A DNA stretch of 7,112 bases from Clostridia bacterium (GTDB lineage: Bacteria; Bacillota_A; Clostridia; Christensenellales; Aristaeellaceae), in NCBI GenBank assembly GCA_009783365.1, contig WRHG01000094.1, forward strand, positions 1-7,112, in the 5' to 3' direction. Positions within the stretch are counted from its first letter, which is position 1. Each line of letters starts with the position of its first letter. The notes beneath the pieces were generated by a model, which worked only from the letters and a program-made list of their open reading frames with translations, was not told the origin of the DNA and made no database searches. Shown here piece by piece: positions 1-5,531 of this stretch. Made by a program: the position numbers and the translations under genes.

Positions 1-99
1 CCCACCAACATCACAGGCGAGGCGGCGCTGGCGTTCTATGCGTCCGACTTTGAGGTCTACAAAAACCTCGTCGAGGAACTGGGGATCACCGCGAACTGA
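1..99 (+). CDS. C-terminal end of a probable TctC-type (Bug family) solute-binding protein, partial
   Basis: The first frame is open from the window edge to a TGA at 97-99 and encodes the last 32 residues of a protein (ending LVEELGITAN). The tail is amphipathic and helical, with an aromatic/acidic stretch (FYASDFEVYKNLVEELG). It resembles the C-terminal helix of TctC/Bug periplasmic or lipid-anchored binding proteins, which deliver carboxylates to the TctAB permease. The identification rests mainly on context: the next two genes are TctB and TctA, and TctC normally sits directly before or beside them. The 32 residues alone would not identify the family. The start, signal peptide and ligand-binding residues lie outside the window, so the substrate cannot be read here. 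Confidence 0.68.
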   Translation, partial: PTNITGEAALAFYASDFEVYKNLVEELGITAN

Positions 100-116
100 T
101 CCCTTTGGCTGTGACT

Positions 117-163
117 GCCTGCCCGGCGGCCGCCTATAGGCTGCCGGGCATCGCGGTTTTTTT
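117..163 (+). terminator. Hairpin plus T-tract between tctC-like and tctB-like genes; probable attenuating terminator
   Basis: Eighteen bases after the upstream stop, TGCCCGGC (120-127) can pair perfectly with GCCGGGCA (143-150). An inner GCC/GGC stem (132-134 with 139-141) closes a TATA loop. Seven T residues follow at 157-163, six bases after the stem base. A GC-rich stem with a T-run fits an intrinsic terminator, though the gap before the T-run is longer than ideal. The next gene starts only 25 bases later in the same direction and belongs to the same transporter. Partial read-through is therefore more likely than a true operon end. This would give more binding protein than membrane subunits. 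Confidence 0.62.
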
Positions 164-187
164 ACGTAAACGGAAGGGTGAGGTACT

Positions 188-637
188 GTGCCCAAGCTCA
201 TTGGTCAAATCATTGTAACCGCCGTCAGCATGTTACTTGAAGCCGGTTTATATATCGCCAGCCTGGACATCCCGCCGGCGTCGGGCGGCTTTCCGCAGGC
301 GCTTCTCTATCTGGCCATGGCGCTCAGCACGGGGCATCTCATCATGTGCCTCGTCAAGCTCAAAAAGGAAGGGCCCGGCCCTAAGGAAAGCGCGGCTGTC
401 CCCGGCGCCGGTTTACAGGTTATCGTGCTCTGCGCCATGGTGTGCGCCTACCTCCTGTTAATGCAGGTGTTCGGTTACGCCATTATGACCGTCCTGTTCG
501 TACTGGGCTGCCTGCTGTACCTGGGCATGCGCAACGTGTGGGTTCTGGCGCTGCTGCCTTTGGGCGTAACCGGGTTTACTTATTACCTGTTTAACGAAGT
601 GCTTTATGTATTCTTGCCCAGGGGCTTTTGGCAATAA
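188..637 (+). CDS. tctB: Tripartite tricarboxylate transporter small membrane subunit, TctB family (DUF1468)
   Basis: This 149-residue protein is the usual length for TctB, the small integral membrane subunit of the sodium-driven TTT carboxylate uptake system. Hydrophobic segments lie at about residues 5-25, 37-57, 76-94, 96-113 and 117-135. A charged loop (KLKKEGPGPKES) sits between the second and third. The FPQ motif before the second segment and the C-terminal YVFLPRG are typical of the family. Translation starts at a GTG with GAGGT at 180-184 and AAGG at 174-177 upstream. The stop lies 12 bases before the next gene, which encodes the partner TctA, and a TctC-like tail lies upstream, so all three TTT components were or are present. 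The substrate cannot be deduced from this subunit. Confidence 0.9.
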   Translation: MPKLIGQIIVTAVSMLLEAGLYIASLDIPPASGGFPQALLYLAMALSTGHLIMCLVKLKKEGPGPKESAAVPGAGLQVIVLCAMVCAYLLLMQVFGYAIMTVLFVLGCLLYLGMRNVWVLALLPLGVTGFTYYLFNEVLYVFLPRGFWQ

Positions 638-644
638 GGGGGAG
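637..644 (+). promoter_or_regulatory. Shine-Dalgarno AGGGGGAG supporting a TTG start for tctA
   Basis: The purine run begins at the last base of the tctB stop codon and ends five bases before the TTG at 650. No ATG or GTG lies in frame close by, and the residues after the TTG (FEFILAGFANCLTP) match a normal TctA N-terminus. This site therefore fixes a TTG start. Confidence 0.7.
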
Positions 645-649
645 TAGGA

Positions 650-2155
650 TTGTTTGAGTTTATTCTGGCGGGTTTCGCGAACTGCTTGACGCCGATCAAT
701 CTCTTAATATCCGCGGGCGGCTTGTTCATCGGCATCATCTTCGGCGCGCTGCCGGGCTTTTCCGCGACCATGGCGGTGTCGGTATTCGTGCCCTTTTCCT
801 TTTGGTTCCCCCCGGCCACGGCGCTTCTTTTGCTGAGCGGGCTGTTTTGCGGGGCCATATACGGCGGTTCCATCACAGCGGTGCTGCTGGGCATCCCCGG
901 CACCCCCGCCTCCGTGCCCACTACCTTTGACGGGGTCAAAATGGTGAAGCGGGGGGAAGCGGGGCGCGCCCTTGGCATAGTTACCTACGCGTCGGCCGCC
1001 GGCGGGTTCTTAAGCTCCATCGCCCTGATGTTCGGCGCGCCTATGCTGGCCATGGTAGCCATGAAGGTGGGCCCTCCCGAGCAGTTCGCCCTTACCGTGT
1101 TTGGCCTGAGCGTTGTGTGCATCCTCACCAGCGGAAACATGCTCAGGGGGCTTCTTGTAGGCGTTTTCAGCCTGATCCTGGGCTGCGTGGGGCAGGACCC
1201 CATCCACGCCTATCCGCGCTTTACCTTCGGCAACTTCGAGATCATCACCGGGCTTCCGCTCATTCCCATCCTCATCGGCGCGTTCTGCCTGCCGGAGGTC
1301 TTTAAAATGCTGGAGGAAGGCGTAAAGAAGAAATCGGTGGTGGACGCGAAAATAAACCGCCTTTTCATCACCCTGAAGGACCTCAAGGCCACCTTTACCA
1401 ACTGCATCCGGTCCGCGCTGATCGGCATCGGCATCGGCATCATCCCGGCGGCCGGGCCGGACATTGCCGCTTTTATCTCGTACAACCAAGCCGCTAATTC
1501 CTCAAAGGATCCCGCTTCATTCGGCAAGGGCAATCCACAGGGGATCGTCGCGGCGGAAGCCGCCAACAACGGCGCCACCGGCGGTTCGCTCATTCCGCTG
1601 CTGACTCTGGGCATTCCCGGCAGCGCCCCGGCGGCGCTGTACCTGGGCGCGCTTTACATCCACGGCCTGCGGCCCGGCGGACAGCTGTTCACCGTCAACG
1701 CTCCCATCGTGTATACCCTGCTGGCGGGTTTCTGCGTCATCAACATCCTCATGTACTTTATCGGGCTGCTCTTTTGCAGGATCTCCGCCCGGGTGGTCAC
1801 CGTGTCGCGCATGGTCCTGGCGCCCTGCATCATCATCCTCACGGTGGTGGGCGCGTACGCCAACCAACGGAGCCTTTTGGACGTTTGGATCATGTTCATA
1901 GCCGGGGTGATCGCCTTCATCCTGGGCAAATATGACTTTCCCGTATCTCCCATCGCCCTGGGCCTTATTTTGGGACCCCTGATGGAACAAACCTTCGGGC
2001 AGTCCATGATCATGTTCAGAAGCAATGCGTGGCTTTTCGCCACCCGCCCCTTGGCGCTGCTGTTTTTCGCCATGGCCGCCTTCTCGCTGATGTGGCCCAC
2101 CATCTCCAAGAAATTCATGAAAAAGAGGAAGCAAAAACAGGCGCCGTCCGGTTGA
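650..2155 (+). CDS. tctA: Tripartite tricarboxylate transporter large permease, TctA family
   Basis: At 501 residues this is full length for TctA, the large, many-helix channel subunit of TTT uptake systems. The two signature regions are clear. In the N-terminal half GALPGFSATMAV (32-43) is followed by GIPGTPASVPTTFDG (81-95) and a KRGEAGRALG stretch (100-109). In the second half IIPAAGPDIAAF (264-275) is followed by FGKGNPQG (291-298), EAANNGATGGS (303-313) and PLLTLGIPGSAPA (316-328). These repeated halves are the substrate-path motifs of the family. Between them are a cytosolic charged loop (LEEGVKKKSVVDAK, 221-234) and the family stretch GQDPIHAYPRFTFG (181-194). The C-terminus is strongly basic (KKFMKKRKQKQ), which suggests a cytosolic tail. 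The start is a TTG with a good SD. TctB lies 12 bases upstream, and the pair must be co-translated for function. The family takes up citrate, tartrate, aromatic acids and many other carboxylates, so the substrate is open. Confidence 0.96.
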   Translation: MFEFILAGFANCLTPINLLISAGGLFIGIIFGALPGFSATMAVSVFVPFSFWFPPATALLLLSGLFCGAIYGGSITAVLLGIPGTPASVPTTFDGVKMVKRGEAGRALGIVTYASAAGGFLSSIALMFGAPMLAMVAMKVGPPEQFALTVFGLSVVCILTSGNMLRGLLVGVFSLILGCVGQDPIHAYPRFTFGNFEIITGLPLIPILIGAFCLPEVFKMLEEGVKKKSVVDAKINRLFITLKDLKATFTNCIRSALIGIGIGIIPAAGPDIAAFISYNQAANSSKDPASFGKGNPQGIVAAEAANNGATGGSLIPLLTLGIPGSAPAALYLGALYIHGLRPGGQLFTVNAPIVYTLLAGFCVINILMYFIGLLFCRISARVVTVSRMVLAPCIIILTVVGAYANQRSLLDVWIMFIAGVIAFILGKYDFPVSPIALGLILGPLMEQTFGQSMIMFRSNAWLFATRPLALLFFAMAAFSLMWPTISKKFMKKRKQKQAPSG

Positions 2156-2226
2156 TGGCAAACGGCTCAATAGGCGCGGCAATGAGTGTCTTATTTATAC
2201 CGCCTCACAACGATGGAGGTGTTTGA
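2155..2226 (+). CDS. Possible 23-residue leader-like ORF between tctA and the AEC permease gene
   Basis: An ATG at 2155-2157 shares its A with the tctA stop codon (TGATG). It opens a frame of 23 codons (MANGSIGAAMSVLFIPPHNDGGV) that ends with TGA at 2224-2226, immediately before the TTG start of the next gene at 2227. A stop-start overlap at one end and a zero-base junction at the other is the geometry of translational coupling. However, there is no SD before the ATG, the peptide resembles nothing I know, and 71 bases of GC-rich DNA can stay open by chance. This may be only spacer DNA that carries the downstream SD. Confidence 0.18.
   Translation: MANGSIGAAMSVLFIPPHNDGGV
2215..2221 (+). promoter_or_regulatory. 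Shine-Dalgarno GGAGGTG deciding the TTG start of the AEC permease
   Basis: GGAGGTG is a near-perfect match to the anti-SD and ends five bases before TTG 2227. A second TTG at 2223-2225 is out of frame with the permease and too close to the site, so TTG 2227 is the supported start. Confidence 0.75.
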
Positions 2227-3141
2227 TTGCTTGGCAGCATCGCCACGGAAATCGCCAGCCTCTTCCTCCTGATTGGGGCCAGCGTCTTCTGCAAAAAAAA
2301 AGGCCTGATCACCGACGATATGGAGCGCCGCGTATCGGATTTTGTGATCTATGTTTCCATCCCGGCGACGCTCATCCTCTCCATCAACGGCATGGATACC
2401 GGCGATGGCCGCGCGTTTTGGACAAAGCTGCCGCTGATGGTTGGCGCGGCTTATTTGTTTACCATCGTATTCACACTTGTGTTCTCGTTTTTTTTGCGTT
2501 GCGGCAAGGCGGAGAAGAGAACGCTGGGCTTTATGATGATCTTCAACAATGTGGGGAATATCGCCTTGCCCGTTGCGGGAGCGATGTTCGGAAACGAAGG
2601 GCTGTTGTACGCCACCGTTTTTATGCTGTTTTTCAATATCATCGTATGGACGCTGGGGATCGCGATCCTCAGCAGGGGCGCGGTGCGTTTTTCACCCCGG
2701 ATGTTTCTCTCTCCGGCGCTTTTGTCCATCGTGGCGGGGTTCGTCATCTATCTTTCGCCCTTCAGCCTGCCCGGCTTTCTCCATTTAACGCTGTCCCGGC
2801 TAAGCGGTATGCTGTCCCCGATGGCGATGCTTATTATCGGCTGCGCGCTGGCCTCGCTGAATCCGCGGAAAATCCTGCGCAACCGGTTGATTTGGCGGTT
2901 CGTTCTGGTCAAGCAGCTCGTTCTTCCGATGGTTTTTTTCCTGTTAGCGCGCCTGGTCGTGTCCGACTGGCGCGCCGTTGCCATTACAACACTTCTGGTG
3001 GCGATGCCGTCGGCGGTCAGCATGGTGCCCGTCGTCAAAAAATATGGGGCGGACAGCGCCCTGGCGGCACAGGCTGTGGTGGCGACGACCGTTGTCGCTC
3101 TGCCTGCAATACCGGTTTTAATGTGGCTGATGAGCCTTTAG
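2227..3141 (+). CDS. AEC family (auxin efflux carrier-type) permease, probable carboxylate transporter
   Basis: This 304-residue membrane protein has the length and about ten hydrophobic segments typical of the AEC/PIN-like family (PF03547). Family features include an N-terminal helix followed by a KKKGLITDDMERRVSDFVIYVSIPA stretch (23-47) and the crossover motif NNVGNIALPVAGAMFG (107-122). Further along are SPMAMLIIGCALA (197-209) and the C-terminal MPSAVSMVPVVKKYGAD (260-276), which corresponds to the second discontinuous-helix half. Bacterial AEC members include malate and malonate permeases (MleP, MdcF), so an organic acid is the natural guess for substrate or counter-substrate. It follows tctA by 71 bases in the same direction, giving the operon two unrelated acid transporters. 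One may import the substrate and the other exchange or export a product; which does which is not shown by the sequence. It starts at TTG. Confidence 0.93.
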   Translation: MLGSIATEIASLFLLIGASVFCKKKGLITDDMERRVSDFVIYVSIPATLILSINGMDTGDGRAFWTKLPLMVGAAYLFTIVFTLVFSFFLRCGKAEKRTLGFMMIFNNVGNIALPVAGAMFGNEGLLYATVFMLFFNIIVWTLGIAILSRGAVRFSPRMFLSPALLSIVAGFVIYLSPFSLPGFLHLTLSRLSGMLSPMAMLIIGCALASLNPRKILRNRLIWRFVLVKQLVLPMVFFLLARLVVSDWRAVAITTLLVAMPSAVSMVPVVKKYGADSALAAQAVVATTVVALPAIPVLMWLMSL

Positions 3142-3166
3142 CTTAGTGAAAGGAGTGGACGCAATC

Positions 3167-3325
3167 ATGAGAATAGCGGTCGGCGGCGTTCGCGCCTTGG
3201 CGGCGCAGGCAAACCCCGAGATGGGAAGCCGCCGGTACCGTCCAATATCAAGATACCCGCCGGAGAATCATTCCGTATCAGCGACTCCAACAGCCTGTGC
3301 CGATTCTACGTTTTCGGCGAAATGA
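3167..3325 (+). CDS. Small ORF of unknown function (52 residues) or 5' stub of a decayed gene
   Basis: AAAGGAG (3149-3155) lies eight bases after the AEC stop and eleven bases before an ATG at 3167. The frame ends with TGA at 3323-3325, and the A of that stop begins the AAAGGA SD of the next gene. Both ends thus have the layout of a real operon gene. The first eight residues, MRIAVGGV, look like an ordinary beta-strand N-terminus of a larger enzyme; MlrC-type metallopeptidases begin in a similar way. From residue 9 on the sequence is rich in Arg, Pro, Ser, Thr and Ala with no recognisable fold. It could be a truncated gene with an internal deletion, a short real peptide, or an assembly error. 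I cannot assign a function. Confidence 0.33.
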   Translation: MRIAVGGVRALAAQANPEMGSRRYRPISRYPPENHSVSATPTACADSTFSAK

Positions 3326-3330
3326 AAGGA
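3325..3330 (+). promoter_or_regulatory. Shine-Dalgarno AAAGGA deciding the GTG start of the PPC-domain gene
   Basis: Two in-frame GTG codons, 3332 and 3341, could start the gene. The AAAGGA is ten bases before 3341 but only one base before 3332, which is too close for initiation. The later GTG is therefore preferred. An ATG at 3330-3332 overlaps the site in another frame and does not lead into the family sequence. Confidence 0.6.
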
Positions 3331-3340
3331 TGTGCCCGCC

Positions 3341-3769
3341 GTGTACACACACGTTGGCGATACCTACGGACGTCATATTGTGATGCAGTTAACCAAGGGA
3401 GAATTGATCCAGGAGAGCATCGAAAAGGAGCTGGAACGGCTGGGTATCCGCTGCGGCATCGTCGTTTCAGGCGTCGGTTCGGCCCGCAAGGTGGTGTATC
3501 ATCGCATTGAAAGCCTGGCCGATGACCCTGAAAACACGTACATCACCGTGGAAGAACCCCTGGAGATCGGCGCGATGCAGGGTGTAATTGTGGATGGAAA
3601 ACCGCACATCCATATTACATGCTGTTATGGAGACCATACCTTTGCCGGGCATTTGGAGCCGGGCAGCGAAACCCAGTACCTTGTGGAGCTGAGCATCATC
3701 GAACTCAAAGGTCATGATCTTGTACGCAAGACGGACGCTTTCGGCATATCCTATATCGATGCGCGCTAA
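3341..3769 (+). CDS. PPC/DUF296 domain protein (plants and prokaryotes conserved domain)
   Basis: This 142-residue protein is essentially one PPC (DUF296) domain, the usual size for bacterial stand-alone members, which form trimers. It begins with a strand and helix (HIVMQLTKGELIQESIEKEL, residues 12-31). The family GIVVSGVGSARKVVYHR segment follows (39-55). The conserved histidine region then has H89 and H91 (KPHIHITC) and H104 (FAGHLEPG), in the arrangement proposed for metal binding, and a C-terminal strand (QYLVELSIIEL, 112-122). In plants the domain accompanies AT-hook DNA-binding motifs. This protein has no AT-hook and no helix-turn-helix, so a DNA-binding role is not shown. The intact histidines and the catabolic setting allow a small enzymatic or metal-dependent role instead. 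The gene overlaps the next by 11 bases, indicating tight coupling. Start at GTG 3341 chosen on SD spacing; GTG 3332 would add three residues. Confidence 0.88.
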   Translation: MYTHVGDTYGRHIVMQLTKGELIQESIEKELERLGIRCGIVVSGVGSARKVVYHRIESLADDPENTYITVEEPLEIGAMQGVIVDGKPHIHITCCYGDHTFAGHLEPGSETQYLVELSIIELKGHDLVRKTDAFGISYIDAR

Positions 3770-4550
3770 CATACGGTATGGCTGCGTCGTCATGCCGGAG
3801 GATTACGCGCTGGCCGCGCAGGCGGGATTTGATTATGTTGAACTGTCCGGGCGCGCGGTTTGCGCCATGGAGCCGGCGGCGTTTGACACGCTGCGGCGCG
3901 AGGTGGCCGGCGGCCCGCTGCCATGTTACGGGTTCAACGCTTACTGTCCGCCGGAGGTGCGCATCGCCGGGCCGGGATTCTCGCCTGAAGCGGCGAGAGA
4001 CTATGCGCTGCGTTCCGCAGAGCGCGCCGCGGCCCTGGATGTGCGCAAGGTGGGCATAGGTTCGCCCCTTTCCCGGAATTTACCGCCGGATTACGACCCT
4101 TTGGCAGCCTGGGACCAAGCTGTGGTTTTTTTTGACCTGACCGCAAGGGTGTTCTCTGAAATCGGCGTCACCGTATGTGTAGAAGCGCTGGGCCCCTGCT
4201 ACTGCAATTTTATCAATTACCTGGCTGAAGCCCAGCGCCTGATCCACCTGGTCGATCTGTCGAATCTCCGGCTGGTACTTGATTTTTACAATATGGAGCA
4301 CGCCGGCGAAGCCGACATTCCGCTGGAGCCCTTTGCGGGTGATATTGCCCACGCCCATATCTCCGACGATGCGGGAGATCCGTATAAACGCTGGTTCCTG
4401 CGCCCGGAAAAGCGTCCGATCCACCTCGCGCGCTTACGGCGCCTGTACCGCGCCGGATATGCCGGCGCGGTGACAGCGGAAATCGATTTGCGCATGAACC
4501 TCGGCGAAGCCGAGCAAACCCTGGCGTTGTTCAGGGCGTCCAATCAGTAA
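3759..4550 (+). CDS. TIM-barrel sugar phosphate isomerase/epimerase-like enzyme (AP endonuclease 2 superfamily)
   Basis: From ATG 3759 this is 263 residues, a normal length for the xylose isomerase-like TIM-barrel family that includes hydroxypyruvate isomerase, tagatose-3-epimerase-like enzymes and 2-oxo-tetronate isomerase. The start matches the family pattern: a first strand (IRYGCV), then YALAAQAGFDYVELSG (16-31). The four expected metal or catalytic ligands are in place at strand ends: E142 in VCVEALG, D175 in LVLDFYNM, H200 in AHAHISD and E241 in VTAEID. The frame is open upstream to an ATG at 3714, but those extra 15 residues lie inside the DUF296 gene and do not fit the fold. ATG 3759 overlaps the previous stop by 11 bases and has no strong SD, so translation is probably coupled. 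With a DUF1537 kinase nearby, an acid-sugar isomerase (OtnI-like) or epimerase role is plausible; the exact substrate is unknown. Confidence 0.87.
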   Translation: MRANIRYGCVVMPEDYALAAQAGFDYVELSGRAVCAMEPAAFDTLRREVAGGPLPCYGFNAYCPPEVRIAGPGFSPEAARDYALRSAERAAALDVRKVGIGSPLSRNLPPDYDPLAAWDQAVVFFDLTARVFSEIGVTVCVEALGPCYCNFINYLAEAQRLIHLVDLSNLRLVLDFYNMEHAGEADIPLEPFAGDIAHAHISDDAGDPYKRWFLRPEKRPIHLARLRRLYRAGYAGAVTAEIDLRMNLGEAEQTLALFRASNQ

Positions 4551-4578
4551 GAACAGCAAGTAGAAGGAGGGATTTACC

Positions 4579-5514
4579 ATGGCGAAAGCGCAACGGAAAA
4601 TCGTGGTTTCCGCGGCGGTAACCGGCGGAGTTCACGTACCGTCCATGTCCAAGTACCTGCCCAAAACACCGGATCAGATCATCGATGACGCGGTTGGCGC
4701 GGCAAAAGCCGGCGCAGCCATCGTGCATGTTCACGCGCGCCTGGAGGACGGCTGTCCTACGGCGGATTATGATACCTTTGAACACATTCTTTCCGGGATC
4801 AAAAAGCGCAGCGATGTGGTGATCGGCATCACAACGGGCGGCGCTCAAGGTATGACCGTGGAGGAGCGCTTTGCGGTGATTCCGCGCTTTAGCCCGGAAA
4901 TGGCGTCAGCCAACGGCGGCTCTATCAACTTCTGCCTTACGCGCATGATGGACGGCATTGAAACCTACGATCATGATTGGGAGAAGCCCTTTATTGAGCG
5001 CACCTATGACAATGTGTTTAAAAACACATTCCGGGATATCGAATACTGTATCAACATGATGAACAGCTGCGGTACGCTCCCGGAATACGAATTGTTTGAT
5101 TACGGACAGATCGCCAACCTTGCGTATTTTGTAAAAAAAGGCATCGTACGCAAGCCGATATATCTCCAATTTGTTCCCGGCATCATGGGCGGTATGCCCA
5201 TCAGCAATGAAGGAATGATGTTTATCATCGCGCAGGCTCAAAAACTGTTGGGGTCCGATATTCAATATTGCACTGTAGCCCCCGGCCGCCGCATGTTCCG
5301 CCTGGCCGCCATGATGGCGCTCCAGGGCGGCAATGTGCGCGTGGGCATGGAAGACGGCCTGTACATCAAACCCAACGGCGAGCTTGCGCAAAGCAGCGGA
5401 CAGCAGGTGGAGAAAATCGTGCGTATTCTTGAGGCGCTGGATTTTGAGATCGCCCATCCCAACGACGCGCGGGAGCAACTGTCGCTCAAGGGGAAAGAGA
5501 AAGTAAATTTTTAG
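4579..5514 (+). CDS. Beta-keto acid cleavage enzyme, BKACE family (DUF849)
   Basis: This 311-residue protein belongs to the zinc-dependent BKACE/Kce family, which condenses a beta-keto acid with acetyl-CoA and cleaves the product to acetoacetate and a new acyl-CoA. Visible family features are the N-terminal [19 protein letters not shown] (10-28), the zinc histidines H50 and H52 ([11 protein letters not shown]), ITTGG (84-88), [13 protein letters not shown] (106-118) and QFVPGIMGG (197-205). The catalytic stretch R254, E258 and D259 ([10 protein letters not shown]) contains the third zinc ligand. Compared with the lysine-fermentation enzyme Kce, as I recall it, the zinc and catalytic residues are kept. 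The glutamate that binds the substrate amino group (E14 in Kce, in TGAE) is replaced by V18 in TGGV. The substrate is therefore probably not 3-keto-5-aminohexanoate. The start is ATG with a very strong SD (AAGGAGG, 4564-4570, eight-base spacing). The thiolase gene follows 17 bases later. Confidence 0.94.
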   Translation: MAKAQRKIVVSAAVTGGVHVPSMSKYLPKTPDQIIDDAVGAAKAGAAIVHVHARLEDGCPTADYDTFEHILSGIKKRSDVVIGITTGGAQGMTVEERFAVIPRFSPEMASANGGSINFCLTRMMDGIETYDHDWEKPFIERTYDNVFKNTFRDIEYCINMMNSCGTLPEYELFDYGQIANLAYFVKKGIVRKPIYLQFVPGIMGGMPISNEGMMFIIAQAQKLLGSDIQYCTVAPGRRMFRLAAMMALQGGNVRVGMEDGLYIKPNGELAQSSGQQVEKIVRILEALDFEIAHPNDAREQLSLKGKEKVNF

Positions 5515-5531
5515 AACGGAGAAAGCGTCCA

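Larger units (their letters stand above)
3142..3340 (+). other. Anomalous 199-base spacer, possible gene remnant
   Basis: This is the only spacer in the window longer than 90 bases. It contains a 52-codon ORF (listed separately) and no convincing promoter or terminator. The best hairpin is a 4-bp GGCG/CGCC stem with a TTCG loop at 3185-3196 and no T-run. An 8-base palindrome CGGTACCG lies at 3233-3240. The first frame is also open across the whole stretch. At 3250-3324 it reads as a more protein-like string of alternating hydrophobic and polar residues (IKIPAGESFRIS, then CRFYVFGEMK), vaguely cupin-like in pattern. Two partly protein-like frames in a short spacer would fit a gene damaged by deletion or frameshift, but this is inference. 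Confidence 0.4.

Noticed and set aside
1421..1438. Tandem repeat ATCGGC x3
   Set aside because: It simply encodes the IGIGIG run of a transmembrane stretch in TctA (258-263).
1517..2182. Long minus-strand open frame (221 codons) opposite tctA
   Set aside because: Its translation is rich in Arg, Gly, Gln, His and Asp with no hydrophobic core or motif, and tctA on the other strand is unmistakable. It is a by-product of GC-rich codon usage.
2152..2200. Possible promoter (TTGATG and TTTATA) before the AEC gene
   Set aside because: The elements are more than 30 bases apart, and no -10-like hexamer lies 16-18 bases after the TTGATG.
2223..3146. Plus-strand 307-codon frame overlapping the AEC gene, starting at TTG 2223
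   Set aside because: The translation lacks hydrophobic segments and is full of Arg, His and Gly, whereas the frame four bases later gives a clean AEC membrane protein with correct SD spacing.
3185..3196. GGCG-TTCG-CGCC hairpin after the AEC gene
   Set aside because: The stem is only four base pairs with no T-run, so it does not support a terminator.
3322..3510. 62-codon frame beginning at ATG 3322
   Set aside because: It runs through the PPC gene in the wrong frame, and its start has no SD. Only its upstream extension (3250-3324) looks protein-like, and that is reported as part of the anomalous spacer.
3714..3758. Upstream extension of the TIM-barrel gene to ATG 3714
   Set aside because: The extra 15 residues are a frame-shifted reading of the PPC gene's end and do not match the family N-terminus; ATG 3759 fits the first strand.
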